Origin: Todiramphus chloris collaris
Lineage: Eukaryota > Chordata > Aves > Coraciiformes > Alcedinidae
DNA: 64,000 nt
Direction of reading: 5' to 3'
Assembly (NCBI GenBank): GCA_025345505.1
Contig: JANVCC010000048.1
Coordinates: forward strand, 3,640,640-3,704,639
A program made the position numbers and the translations under genes. Every line of letters begins with the position of its first letter. The first letter of the stretch is position 1. The notes under the pieces are model-generated. The model had not been told where the DNA came from, did no database searches, and worked only from the letters and a program-made list of their open reading frames with translations. Of the stretch, positions 35,786 to 51,087 are shown in pieces.

Positions 35786-38700
35786 ACAGTCCCTATTTAT
35801 GTTGCTATCCCTTTGTTTGTACTGCTCGTGTGCTCCATCCCAGTGTAAAGAAGCAGCCCAGTAAGGCAGTGGAGGCTTTGGAAGCAGTCAGGAATCATGG
35901 CTTGATGCAAACCGTTGTGAAGAGCAGTATCAGAGATGGCCTTTGCTCTTCATTGTTGCATTGCACGGGGACAAAAGCGTTTGACTTGCAGGGAATGTGT
36001 TTTGAAGATGGATGTTGGGATCTTAACCAGCTAGTTTCCTTCGGAGGCCTTCCCTCCTTGCTTTTCACTTCTTCCTGCTGCTGTTTTGTTGGCTTTTTTT
36101 TGTTGCTGTTGGTTTTTCTTCGGTATTTAGAGGACAGACTTGAAAGGCCACCAGGCAGCTTTTTAAAGTAGTTTCAAACCTACCTTGGCATGTGGTTTCT
36201 AATGACTTTATGGGGGGAAAATAGGTGAGATGCTTTTCTTCAACCTGATCTGCCAAATTATTGTTGAAAATGTGCCTCCAGGTCGTTGTGAAATGGTTTT
36301 GGCAGTGGGAGTCTAGTTTTCAGTGAAAGTCCCTGGGGCTCAGTTACTACATCATTTAACTTGGTGGGAAATAACCATGGGCCCTGTTTCCTCCCCCCAG
36401 CAGGTTAGGGTGTATGCTAGGTGGGTATCCATCTGGACGTGGATGCACCAGACAATTTTTTCTTCATACAGAATCCTCTTGGTTGTAGAAAACCTATATG
36501 TATAGGAAGAACTGTAGTAAGGCCATGTTGAGCTCCTCTCCCTTCTTGGACTATCAGATGTTATCTACTGGGTGTCTTGCTTAAGACCAGAGCTCCTTCT
36601 CTGGCATAGGTTCCTAATTCTAGGGTTGGCACAGGAGGGGACAACCTCCTTCCTCCTTCTCATCCACCTGGCACTGCTGGACCTCTGCCTTTTATTCTTC
36701 CTTTTGTTAAGGGTAGTCCTGATGAACTGCAAGGGAAGTTGCATTGTTTTCACTGTTGTTTCATTTGAAAATGGTATAAAACGTTCGGCAGGGGGGAACA
36801 ATCAGTCGTTTGCATTTAAGATGGGTTTGGTTTTTTTTCCAGAGCCTTATTTGAAGAAGGGGAGGCATGAATTATTGCCTAACGTGCTGATTATTTTTGT
36901 CATTATGCACAAAATGAAGACTATTGTTATTGTTTTAAAATGCCAGAGGTAAATGTCTCTCTCTTTGTTGCTTTTTAGCACTAGACAATGAAGTCAGTTA
37001 AAAACCCACCTCTATCTTGTTGTTTTTAAGACCTCTGAAAAGTTTCTTGAGGGGGCAAAAAAAGAAAGTGTGATGCGAAAGGCAAAAGGTACACAGAGTT
37101 TTGCCTTTTGAACAGACCTTGAAGTTGATTTCAAATAAGCCTAATTTAATAGGTATTGTATTGCACACCGAAGATAATTTAGGCTAATGTCAAGGACAAG
37201 TGTTATCTATTCCTTTGTTGTAGTGAGGTATTGAAATAATGAGTGGAACAGAAGGGAATCAGAAAATGTTTGAAGTTTTTCATCTGTGTCTCTAGATGGG
37301 TATTTTTAATCACATTCTCCTGGCTTTTGCATGCAAATTACGCCGAACGGCACACACTACATAAAATGAAGAGCTGTATTTTACAAAATCTATTTTCTTG
37401 AAGTTTAATAAGCTTGCAAAGATTGGCCTGTGCTTTAACTAACTAGGTACCATTTTGCACCTCAGCAATCTTAGATTTCAAATGCTGCTGTTTCGAGTCT
37501 GCAACACAGGGATGGGAAGCCTGGACTTTCTGGAGGTTTCTGAAACCCTTTTTTTTTTCTTGGAACTCAAGAGCCGGAGCTCCCAGTGACGGATGAGACA
37601 AGTGTTTAGATTTAATACATCTTTATTTCAGCAATATATCTTGCTGTGTGACACCAGCCCCTCTAATAACCCAGTGTCTGGGTTACTTACTGCATAGCAT
37701 CGCTGCTTAACTGCTGACCTCTGCGGCAGCTCCTGTATGGTCCATGCTGTTGACTTGGGCATCTGCTGACCTGCAGAGTCGTTCCATACCCACAAGCTCA
37801 GCTGCGTGGAGAACCATCAGGGTATCTTTTTGAGCCTTGTCCCCTTGGAAAAGGAGGCAGACTTTTATAATGCACTCTAAAAATGTAAAGTTGCTTCCAA
37901 ACTAATATCAACAAGATTGCCCTCAGCGGGGAGGACATAGATATTCATTCGTTTGTGCTGAGGGATCAGAAATGGGGGCGATGAAACGGGCTAATTCTTG
38001 TGCTGAATGTGTCCCTGCTACTTTCCAAGCACAGCACTCTCTCCTCTCACACCACGCTGTCTTTACGCACCTCTTTCAAGCCAAGACAGCTACATTTTTT
38101 TCTTGTTTCTTTCCAAAATGAGCTGAGGATAGCGTGGTAAATCATGTGTTGTGGTGATTTTGCAGAGTATGTCCTTTGCCTCAAACGAGAGGTCTGTTTT
38201 TATAGAGGGATTTTGGAAGAAATCTTTTCTGTGTAAGTTGAGGATTTAAGGGAATAACAAGGTAGCATTATATTCTGCATGCTTTCTAAGGAAGAGTTGG
38301 TGAAGAACCAGCCCATCTCAAGAATGCCATGATAAAAAACATCCTACTATTGAAAAACTTTCTCATTTAAGACAGAGATATTTTCCCTAGATGTTCTCAT
38401 AGCCCAAACGAGGATGGAATTAGGCATTTTGGTACCTGTGGTGTGGAGGGACTGTAGCAGCTGAGGAGAGCAAACTTGACCGTGGAGGTCAAGTAGAGAG
38501 GAATTCATACAGAATATACACAGATTACTTTCCAGGGTGCCACCATGGTGCTTGCTTTTAGCCTGTTGCTCAGCCATAGAGGGGAGGAGGGAGAAAAAGT
38601 CTTTTTAAATAGACATAATATTAAATTAATATGTTTGAAATAATTTTAAATATATCTAATAGTCTGGGAACTTACAGGGTAGTACCTGAAAGTGCATTTG

Positions 38701-39061
38701 ATTCCTCCTGGGAGAGGATTAGGTTGCAATTTAATACTGGTTCTAAACTTTCTCAGATCAAAGTGCTGTAGGAAATAAATAATCAAAAGCAATGCTTTAA
38801 TAAAAAGCTTGTATATTTACTCCAGAATAATTTCTTTAGATTTAAAGAATCATGAAAGCAGCAGATTTTTAAACTATCTGTAAAATTAATACTTCCTTTG
38901 AATCAATAGCTGAGTTCTGATCTTGCAAATATGATTTAACTCGGTGTATGATGTTGAGCTTCGAGAGGGAAGTCAGCAGATTTGAGAATGACTTTCAGTG
39001 AGACCTGTGATGTATTTTCCAGCAGTGGTTATTTTATATTACGGGGTTTTGAGGGGGCAGG
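35786..39061. other. Unique intronic DNA, about 3.3 kb
   Basis: No exon or mobile element recognised. A 10-bp perfect inverted repeat AAAGGCAAAA/TTTTGCCTTT lies at 37078-37109. Confidence 0.5.
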
Positions 39062-39735
39062 TGATGTTCAGCAGAGGCAAATGCAGAGTCCTGCATGGGG
39101 GCTGGAATAACCCCCGTAGCAGCGTGGGTTTGGGGCTCCCTGTCTGGTTAGGAACAGAGCTGGTGGGCAACTCCATGAATGTGAGGCAGCAGCGTGCCCG
39201 TGTGGTAAAGATGGCCAGCTCCATCCTGGGCTAGACCAGTACATCTGTATCCAGCAGCTTGAGAGAACTGACCATTTCTCTCTGCTTCTAGAGTGTTTTG
39301 GCTCAATACAAGCACAAGACCATGTTGGCCCAACCAGAGGCCACCGGGGTGGATTAGGGTGCTGGAGACCATCGGTCACAGGGAAGAGGAGGCTTGCTGG
39401 GGTGCTGTGTGGCCAGGAGGCTGCCTAAGGCACAGCATTCCTGATATAGGTGCTCTCTGTCAGGTATGGTGAAGGTGGAGCTAGACTTTGAGAACAGACA
39501 TGAGTCGTGACAAGGGAAGTTTCACCTTGTTACAGGGAAAACAATTCTTAAAAGCAAGAGTGGTCAGACACTGGGAGAAATTGCCTAGAGAGGCTGTGGA
39601 GTTTCCATCCTCAGGGTCATTAAAAATGCAACTGGATGTGGCCAGAGCAACTTCCTCTCATTGACCCTGACTTGAACAGAGGCTTGGACTACCTGATCTC
39701 CCAGAGATCCCTTCCAGCTCAGGTTACTCTATATG
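39062..39735 (+). mobile_element. CR1 LINE (sense), old and internally degraded
   Basis: The first part, to about 39236, encodes worn CR1 ORF2 C terminus (RGKCRVLHGGWNN, then MASSILG and a stop). The middle is hard to align. The last part from about 39540 follows a diverged 3' UTR: GAAATTGCCTAGAGAGGCTG, GGCTTGGACTACCTGATCTC and CCAGAGATCCCTTCCAGCTC. It is treated as one old copy, though two insertions are possible. Confidence 0.75.
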
Positions 39736-41084
39736 AGCTCACGCTTCTATATAGTCCAGAGAAGATCTAATACACAGTGTTAATTTGATAGTAGAATGTG
39801 ACCCTTAGAATTTCCTTATTTTTCCAGAAGTATTAATGCAGTGAATTTATTCTGAGAATCTCAGTTCTCCCTTCTAGCTACATTTCTTTGAAAAGTTGTT
39901 ATTGAAAAGCTTGTTCTGGCTTTGTGACTGAATTTCACCATTAGGACAAGGAAAGATTTTCTTGACATTATAAAGGTTTGTTGTTTGCATTACAGGTTGT
40001 CTAAAACCAAAACTGCTTGCCCTTTTTCTTTTGAATTGTTGGCTGATCTATAAGCCCGTTGAGGTGACACGCAGGTTACATGTATAGCACAGTGTAAAAA
40101 AAGAAACCACATCTTTTTGGTTTTTTATGTCTTTGGGCAGTAGTGCATTGTTTGTGAAAATGTTCATCCTTTCTCTTGTTTTTCTTCTTACCAGTTCATT
40201 GAAACAGTAGTTATATTTAAATGAGTTTTTAATGAGCCATGTAGGGAAGTGAAGCTCAAGGAATAAGAATAATTTGGGTTTGCCATGGGGCTATTAAAGT
40301 CAGTTCAGTTATCAGAAAGCCTGCAAATTGATTCCATATTTAGTTTCTTTCATATCTAAATAATAATTGACTACTCCTTTGCTAATTATTTTCCCGAATT
40401 GATGGGGGTATTTTCCTATTATACTCACCTGTTTATTCACAAGCCTCTTGTATTTCAGCATAGTTTGGAGTCTGAGGTGCCATTAGCTGAAATTTGATTT
40501 ACTGCTGGGCCTTATTAACCAAGTCCTCTTCAGTTCTGCAGAGTAACACGGTCTGAGTAATAGTGCTTTGGCTACATGTGGGTTTTGCCAACCCTAAAGA
40601 GTTACTGTAGGAGCCTTTTGTTCTCTTGTCTTGCAGTCTCCTTGGGTTGTGCTCATTACAGGAGGTGTGAGGTCAGTTCTGTGGTTGCCTTGTGGGTTCA
40701 TTGTACAGCCTTGCTTCAGACTCTGGAAAAGGTGTTTTTTTTCCTGAGGAAAGAATGCCCGGGATGCTCGTATTTAAATTTTCTTCCAGCCTCCTCCACG
40801 TCCTCTTTCCAGATACTTGCTGCTCACGCCTGAAAGCGCGTGGCAGTGCTCTGAGGCTGACTGAAATCTCTCTCATCAGCAGATGAGGTGGCTATCAGGA
40901 GGTGTGTGGAGACAGAGACCTGATCTATTGGGACTGCAGGACAGGGCTGGGCTCAACCTTCTGGCACTGAGTTTTAAAGGAGATGATCAAAGTAGGTATT
41001 TTAGGTGGAGATACATTGACAAGGCTAATTTAGATTTTAGAATCTCATTTGGACCACCAAAATCTCTCTTCAAGGACTAAAGAC
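39736..41084. other. Unique intronic DNA
   Basis: No feature recognised. Confidence 0.5.
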
Positions 41085-41237
41085 TCCCCAGAGGGGTTGT
41101 GGAGTCTCCTCTGAAGACTTTCAAGCCCTGTCTGGATGCATTTCGGAGTGATCTGCTCTAGTTTTGTCCTGCTCTGGCAGGGGGGTTGGACTCGATGATC
41201 TTCGGAGGTCCCTTCCAACCCCTACCTACTCTCTGAT
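41085..41237 (+). mobile_element. CR1 LINE 3' end (sense)
   Basis: GAGGGGTTGTGGAGTCTCCT, CTCTGGCAGGGGGGTTGGAC, TCGATGATCTTCGGAGGTCC and CTTCCAACCCCTACC, about 150 bp, well preserved. Confidence 0.93.
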
Positions 41238-42047
41238 ATTTAATTCTTAAGCATAACCCGAGAACTGGAATCCTCGTCAGCATGGGTGCCTCACCAGAAG
41301 TTGGTGTCGAGCTGCTCTAGCACTTGGAGCTGCCTCAAAAGGGCTATGCTCTCTATTCTACTGGAAGCAGAAAAGGAATCACTTGTGTGAAAGGCAGTTC
41401 TGTACACAGACGGCCATCCCGCAGGAGAAGATGTGCAGCATAAATGCCAGAAGACCATGGGAGCTGTGAGAGGGTAGACCACATCTGGAAGTTACTGTAT
41501 GGCCTGGGGAGGGGAAATGCATGGTTCAGACAGGGGAATCGAGGCACTTCTGGTTGCTCAACAGATCAACTCCAGAGCAATTGGCCTCTGAACAGTGTAA
41601 CAGCTTGGGAATGTCCTTGAATGAAATTCTCTGGTAAATGTCCTTCTGGTGAGAATAAACCCAGATATTTAAAATGGATCCTAATCAGTTAAAAAGATGA
41701 GTGTTTTCCATTTTACCCTGTGTTAAAAAGAGTGGACAAGAAATGCAGAGGATGTGAAAACCAGAAGATCACTTGCTATCTTTCCAGCAGAAGAATAGAG
41801 CTGTAATCCTGCCTGACCTTAAAAGAAGTCTGAAGTCATTACTGGTTGCTGCACGTGAGCCAGTATCTCATTCAATCAATAACTAGTACAAGAGAATTAA
41901 CAAATTTTTGACAGGTACTTAGGAATACGCAAAATTCAAGTGATCTTGTTGACAGCCTCACTTGTCATAGTAGGGGGAAAAAAATCCAGCAAAAGATTCT
42001 AGTTCTGTTAAATTTCTGTGAAGTGGAGGAGTCAGAAGTGCAGAGCC
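41238..42047. other. Unique intronic DNA
   Basis: No feature recognised. Confidence 0.5.
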
Positions 42048-42415
42048 ACAAAGATGATGGAGTGGAACATCTCCCTGCCGAGGAAAGGCTGAGGAAGCTG
42101 GGGCTCCTCATCTTGGAGAAGAGGAGACTGAGGGGTGACCTCATGAAGGTTTATAAATATGGAAAGGGTGAGTGTCAGGAGGATGGAGCCAGGCTCTTCT
42201 CAGTGCCATCCAATGATGGGACAAGGGGCAATGGGTGCAAGCTGGAACACAGGAGGTTCCATGGAAACAAAAGGAGAAACTTTTTCATGGTGAGGGTGCC
42301 AGAGCCTGGCCCAGGCTGCCCAGGGAGGCTGTGGAGTCTCCTCTGGAGACACTCAAACCCCACCTGGATCTGTTCCTGTGTGACCTGCTGTAGGTGATCC
42401 TGCTCCGGATGTCAC
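42048..42415 (+). mobile_element. CR1 LINE copy (sense), end of ORF2 plus 3' UTR
   Basis: It encodes the CR1 ORF2 end ([21 protein letters not shown]), followed by UTR blocks GGATGGAGCCAGGCTCTTCT, CAGAGCCTGGCCCAGGCTGC and TGTTCCTGTGTGACCTGCTG. It stops just before the GGGGGGTTGGACT block, so the final about 60 bp are missing. Confidence 0.93.
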
Positions 42416-43040
42416 CGGTTGGTTGGTAGTGATGAGTTGTTTTGTAAGGTCTTAGTACTTAATGAAAGTGTAAACAACCGTTCTGGTGCAAATAGTTTTT
42501 TAATCCAGTTAATTAGCATTCAAGTACTTAATCTAGTCTATTAATTAAGACTGCATATGTGTTTACTAATTTTTAATTACCTTAGAATAGACGAAAATTG
42601 TAATAATTAATGTTGGAATGCAGACTGCTGCTGCTGTGTCAATATTAAAATAAATTGGTCTTCTTGCTTTTTATTTATTTAAGTAAATATAACCCGGTTA
42701 TTATGATATATTGAGTCCCAGACAGAGCAGTGGAGAAGCTCATCCTGCTGTCTCTTTCTGAAAAGAACTAATGTTGGTGTGCAGTTTATTCCATACAGCG
42801 TGGTGTCCTGGGAAGTCAGTCCAATGTGCTCTAGAGGGCTGAATGCAGTGACCCGCTGCAGTGCCTTCCCCCTGTCCCAAACTCGAGCGCATCTCAGTAA
42901 AATCTTCATTTTGGTATCTCAGGCAGTAGAATCATTTCTTTGTAAGCTATTTGCTTAACCAAAGACATTATATATAGCAAAAAGAATTAAATGATGTTGG
43001 TCCCTCTTCTTTTTCTGTTTGCTGTAGAAAAGAGTCTTTA
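42416..43040. other. AT-rich intronic DNA with clustered TTAATTA cores
   Basis: Between about 42500 and 42620 there are at least four homeodomain-type cores (GTTAATTAG, ATTAATTAAG, TTTTAATTACC, AATAATTAATG) and ATATGTGTTTACTAA. It shows no repeat signature. A regulatory role is conjecture. Confidence 0.4.
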
Positions 43041-43256
43041 TCACAGAATCATAGAATTGTCAGGGTTGGAAGGGACCTTAAAGCTCATCTCGTTCCAACC
43101 CCCCTGCCATGGGCAGGGACACCTCCCACTAGAGCAGGTTGCTCACAGCCCCATCTAGCCTGGGCTTAAACACTTCCAGGGATGGGGCTTCCACCACCTC
43201 TCTGGGCAACCTGTGCCAGTGTCTCACCACCCTCATGGGGAAGAAATTCTTCCTAA
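43041..43256 (-). mobile_element. CR1 LINE 3' end (antisense), second subfamily
   Basis: TCACAGAATCATAGAATTGT and CCCCCCTGCCATGGGCAGGG up to GGGAAGAAATTCTTCCTAA. It is nearly identical to the copy at 21095 but truncated earlier. Confidence 0.95.
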
Positions 43257-43738
43257 ATTCAAATTTCAAGTAAAAAAAAAGAGCATCAGGTTAGTAGCTG
43301 GCTCTTAAATTGTGCTTCTATTTTTTTTTTTTCCATTGGAGGATGATGGTAGCAATAAAAAAAAATCAACCCAACCTTCCTAAGATGTGCTGAAGATCAC
43401 AACTCCACTTTTTACCCCGGGTTAATTATTGAGTACTTTAGTTTATTCATATTAACCTTTCGCAGACTTACTCCAATTCCACTGATGAAGTGGAATGACT
43501 GTCTCCTTAAGTTGTGATCAAAACAAAGCTGCTGTCATAATATTTGAAAGTGCTCCAGGAGATTTAAAGCTCCATTTTTCCTGAAAAAGTAGTATATGCT
43601 TACAGTGGTGAGCAGGTTCTCGTTCAAACTGTGGCAGCTTACACTGATAAAGGATGTGGATCTGTATTGAAAACTCCTTTCTATTGCTTTTGCTGCATTG
43701 TAATTAGAAATGTAACCATGCTGCTCTAAATGAAGCCT
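43257..43738. other. Unique intronic DNA
   Basis: Includes T-rich and A-rich runs near 43320 and 43358. No exon recognised. Confidence 0.5.
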
Positions 43739-43798
43739 ATCACAGAATGTTAGGGGTTGGAAGGGACCTCTGAAGATCATAGAGTCCATCCCCCCCTA
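43739..43798 (-). mobile_element. CR1 3' tail fragment (antisense)
   Basis: ATCACAGAATGTTAGGGGTT, then GGAAGGGACCTCTGAAGATC and a GAGTCCATCCCCCCC end. About 60 bp of CR1 3' end. Confidence 0.9.
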
Positions 43799-44918
43799 TC
43801 ATTTAATTTAATTTCTTTTGGGAAGACAGAGTGGTTTGTAGAGACTTGATTTTATTTCCCATGTCCAGATTTTTAGTTCAGTGATTGAAAGATGCAAATG
43901 GTGTGTCCTGTTACCCCAGATGATTAAATCCGTTGTAACCTATTGAACCATATTTTCATGGCTTTGATACATTCAACTTCAAGTCCCATGGAATGGGGTG
44001 TGGATATACTTTCTTTTTATTATTATCATTATTTATTTATTATCATTGTTGATATGGTATTTCATCTTTGGTTGTGGTGTTGTCTTTGTAAAAGAAATGT
44101 ATTCAGATAAGTCAGATGGCTCCAGTTTTCACTGAATTTTGGTGGAAGAACTAACACTGATCTAATATTGAACAGTTAGCTATTTTCTTCTTTCTTTGTG
44201 CATTGTTATGTTTGTTTCAGCCCTTCTGCTGCATAAGAATGGATGGTATAATGAGTTTCATACCATCTATTTATACCATCTCCAAGTAATGAGATCTAAA
44301 ACTGAAGGGCAGAGAACAGGAGGCACAGCTTATGTCAGGTATTAGAATTAATCATAAAGTGGTTCTGGAATGGAATATGCAGTTCCTTGCGTTTGAAAAC
44401 TGGCATTCTGCATGGTTGTGGTAATTTCATTCATTTATGTCCTTTTTTTTCTTTTTATTTCTTAAAAAATAAAGTCAACATTGGAAGCAGTCTCCTGACA
44501 GTAAAGATTATGTTGTTCCTAGAAAAGATAGTCACCTTTGTATTCTACTCTCTTTGTAAGTCTCATATTTAAAGCCTAGCAAAATAACACAGGTTGAGCA
44601 TTGACTTCAGGCTGGTCTGGTAATCTGTGCTCCATGCTTTGCCAAATTCAAAACATTTCTTTGGCCTTTAGACATGACTGGCATCTCACTGACAGCCCAG
44701 TGCTTATTGCTGTGGATTCCTGCTGCAAAGGATACTTTCTAGGTCTGGTGACCTACTTGAGTGGCTCCCTTCTAAGGAGCTGTAAGGTGTCCCTTCAGGT
44801 TTTTTTTGTTTTGTTTCTTGCTCCTGAAAAGATGGTAGTTGACATCTGACTTATGGGCCTTCAGAGGTGCAAAAATGTGCAATTCCTTTCCTTGAAGAAT
44901 TTCCTTTGATGAAAATCA
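43799..44918. other. Unique intronic DNA
   Basis: A (TTAT)n-like AT-rich patch lies at about 44014-44047. Nothing else recognised. Confidence 0.5.
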
Positions 44919-45177
44919 AGGACGAGAGGTAATGGTAGCAAAGTGAAACACAGGAAGTTCCACCTCAACATGAGGAAAAACTTCTTCCCTGTGAGAGTGC
45001 CAGAGCCTGGCCCAGGCTGCCCAGAGAGGCTGTGGAGTCTCCTGCTCTGGAGACTTTCCAGCCCCCCCTGGCTCTGTTCCTGTGTGGGCTGCCCTGGGTG
45101 ACCCTGCTCTGGCAGGGGGGTTGGACTCGATGATCTCCAGAGGTCCCTTCCAACCCCTACCATCCTAGGATTCCATG
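44919..45177 (+). mobile_element. CR1 LINE 3' end (sense), young subfamily
   Basis: GGAAGTTCCACCTCAACATG, CCAGAGCCTGGCCCAGGCTG, GGCAGGGGGGTTGGACTCGA and CCTTCCAACCCCTACC, ending in ATTCCATGAA. It is the same young subfamily as the copies at 11292, 15681 and 58511, with very few differences. Confidence 0.96.
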
Positions 45178-47858
<2,681 letters not shown>

Positions 47859-50356
47859 AACGTTCTCAGTATCTTGATGTGTTTCATCTGAATTTATGAG
47901 GATGCCAAGTGCCGTTACCCATTCATGCTGCTGGGAAAATGATTCATTATCTATCCTTGTCGAATGCTGATCAGAATTGAGAAACTGCGTAAATGTTTGT
48001 TGCATGCAAGCAAACAAACCTTTCTGCTCGAATTAATTATTTATAAACTGCTTTTAGAAGCAATAAGCTCCTTCTGTGCTGCCAGTTTCAAGTTGTCCTC
48101 ACACTGAAAATCACAGCAAAAGTTCCAAATGCAGTTGCTGCACAGTGTAATTTTCAGTTTGCCAGTTTTATTCCATTTAATGAAGAAAAGGGTAGAAAGA
48201 AGCTAAAGATAGGAGCACTTTCCACTGAACCTGTCAATGTTGCTAGGTTATGCTTGTCACCTTTCCATAAAAACACCTCCTGATACGTGCATTTACTGCG
48301 TTGCAGAAATACACTTCTTGAAAAACAGAAACCATAGCCAGGAACATCCCTTGATTTCAATATTTCAATGTCAGGAACATTCATTGCAAAACCATGAAGC
48401 AGGAATTATATATCACTTTTTTTGTTGTTGTTGTTTTTACTCAGAATCTTTGAATATTTCAGCTTCTTAAAAAGAAAAATCACCCAACGAAATCTACTGT
48501 GTAATTTTCATTGTTGCTAAAAGTACTGCGCAAACAAGACACTGATGGATAAATCGGTGTGCCCTTTTACGTCGAGCATCTGTCATTTTGCTCACTGAAC
48601 TTCTCAAGTTCAGACTCCAGAAAATTCTTAGCAGAACTTAGTTATTTCTTTCATATTCTACAGATACACTGTTTTAAGCAACTATTCATCGTTCCTGAGA
48701 GATGACTTTTCTGTGGGTGTTCTCTTCGTGGTTGAAGTCTGTGTTTATGTAGTCAGGTAGATGGCAAATGGAAAAGTTGCCACCCTATTAAGTCTGAGGG
48801 GTTTTGCACTACAGTGTTTTCTGTACAACGAAGGGAACAACATTTAACAATTAGCTTACATAGACTTGAACATGTATCTTTTCAAGCTCTAACTATGCTT
48901 CATTACAAGCCAGAATTAAATTAGGGAAAGGATTAATGGCAGAATAAAGGAGTATCCTGGAATTTCAGGACCCTTTCATTTTGCTGTCACTAGGGTATGC
49001 CACTGCTAAATGCGTAGCTCAGTTCCACACACAAACCTAACAGCTGTCTTCCTGGATTCTCAGCTTAGAGGGGGGGTTAGCACAAGCAAATACATACACA
49101 TTTTCCCCTTAGTGTGATTATCTGGTGTATTGCACAATACGTGGGCGTTAGTGCATCAAAATCATATAGTGCAGATAAAATGCAATGATATATTGGACAG
49201 CTTACTTATCTTTGGTGTCATTCTGGAAAAAATACAGGGAATACTTAGCTGGTTCACTGATTGCTAAAATGAACCAAAAAGTGCTTTGAGACCCTGCAGC
49301 ACAAAGGTCTGTAGAAATGCAGAAGATGTTTGAAACCATTGATACGAATTAGAATTCTTTCAACACTTTTAAGCAAAGCGGGTGAAACAATTTTGTCATG
49401 AATTTGTTACCACAAATCAGAGATGTTCTCTTACCTAGATAATTCCTTTTTTGTGTGTGTGTGTGTTGACAGATATATTTTGTTTTTAAATGTTCCAAAT
49501 CACAAGCTTAGAATCTCCGACCAGTAATAATATCCCATATTAAACATACCTATTTCAAGAATTCCATTTAAATATACATTGAAAATGGAAATAATATCCC
49601 TATTGTATTTCCTTTATAACTTGTGAAGCGAAGCATAGCATACAAATGGTATTCTCAGTATTTCAAATAATTATCTTCTTACTGTGTAAGTTCTATTCAG
49701 CAAATAAAACTCATCCAGTTTTGTGGTAGATGCAGATCCTGATTATTACATGTTGACAAGGTCATATATCTATTAATTGGATTGGAGACGGGATACAAAA
49801 TTGCTGTAATTATTGTAATTTTCTAGCTAATTGCAGGGTTGGCAGTGAATATTTTACTTCTAACAAATGAAAAACAGTATTCCGTCTGAAATTGGTTTAT
49901 AGCGTTTTAGACGTCGTGTTTTACATCTCTTGGTGCTTTTTGCTCACGAGCCGGGCTCCGTTTCTCAGCGGAACGGAGCTTTGTGCCATTCTGCTGCTGC
50001 TCACCTGCACCCGAGGGGCAGGGAGTGCTTTCTGTTCCGAGGCAGCATCTCAGCGTTAGGCTGGGGCTTAAGGGCCTGCTGAGATTTTCATCTCTTTGTT
50101 CTGGTTGCCACGCTACCCCTTTTGTTTGTTTATAGATCACGCCATCCCTCCTCTCCCAGCAAGGGGAAGGTTAGCTAGATCAGGTCCAGCTGGAAAAGTA
50201 ATATTCATCTGGATTCCTTCTTTTCCTGTGCACAAACACAGCCCCTGCTTTGCACGCGGGGAAGCTGCGTCGAATTGACTCTTCCCATCCAAACGTGGAA
50301 ACAAAAAGGAGGCTGGCCCCGTCCCGATGTGAAAACACCATTCATTGATACAATTT

Positions 50357-50385
50357 AGATAAGAACCAATTTATGGCTCTTATCT
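50357..50385. repeat. Inverted pair of GATA motifs (11-bp arms, 7-nt loop)
   Basis: AGATAAGAACC and GGCTCTTATCT are reverse complements at 10 of 11 positions and place two AGATAAG motifs facing each other. AGATAAG is the consensus for GATA-family factors. Function is inferred. Confidence 0.6.
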
Positions 50386-50793
50386 ACCTCTTTGACTGCT
50401 TTTCTGTTACCCCTTCAAACTTCCTCTGCTCGTATTTCATCAGTCAAGCCGCATGGGTTTTCGAAGCGTAGAGTACACGAGGAGGGTTTGGGGTTGTGTG
50501 TGTGTGTGTGCTTTCTGAGAAGAGGCTGGAAGCTCGCTGCAGAAGATTGTTAAAGCAGACTGATGATTATTCCCTGCTGAAATATAAACTGGAGGCGCAG
50601 GTGAAAATTGCCAAACGTAATGAGTAATTTGGCAGATAAGGCAGGATGTCAGGCGGTGACAGTTCAGCAGCGGGAGCGTTGCCTGTGAACCAAGTTGTTT
50701 GTTTCACAGGACTGCATTTCAATATTGGAAATAAAACCCCCTTTCCAGCTACATGAGATACTCTGAAAAGGGTCATCTCTGCCTCTAGTTTGC

Positions 50794-50812
50794 TTTTTTT
50801 TTTTTTTTTTTT
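50794..50812. repeat. Poly-T run of 19
   Basis: Nineteen consecutive T. It is not attached to a recognisable retroposed sequence. Confidence 0.9.
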
Positions 50813-51087
50813 GAAGTTATTTAGCTCTGTAAATAACCGTGGGTGGTCTTAGTTCTCGGTCTTGGTGTGATTATATGTTACAAGGCGCTCTGAATGTTTT
50901 GGTAGTTGCAGTTTAAAAAGCATTTTTAATATCTAATGTTATTTGGAAAACGTATCAAGAGAGGTTTAGAGGACTGCTGGGTTTTTCGGTTGGTTTGTTT
51001 GGGAGTTGGGGGGATTTTTTCTGAGCCAAGAGTAAGGGGGCTGTGGAAGATCTTTCTCTCTTCAGCTCTTTAATGCAGGACATCAAG

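Larger units (their letters stand above)
47859..51087. other. Intronic DNA after the exon; candidate regulatory stretch at 49.9-50.8 kb
   Basis: No mobile element recognised. The part from about 49900 to 50780 stands out: higher GC, several CpG, two compact inverted repeats (49955-49979, arms GCTCCGTT/AACGGAGC; 50357-50385, convergent AGATAAGA motifs) and no repeat-family match. Two short (TG)n tracts lie near 49453 and 50495, and a T19 run at 50794-50812. Confidence 0.45.

Noticed and set aside
37331..37338. POU octamer ATGCAAAT (also at 45426-45433)
   Set aside because: Two or three exact octamers are expected by chance in 64 kb of AT-rich DNA, and no supporting context was seen.
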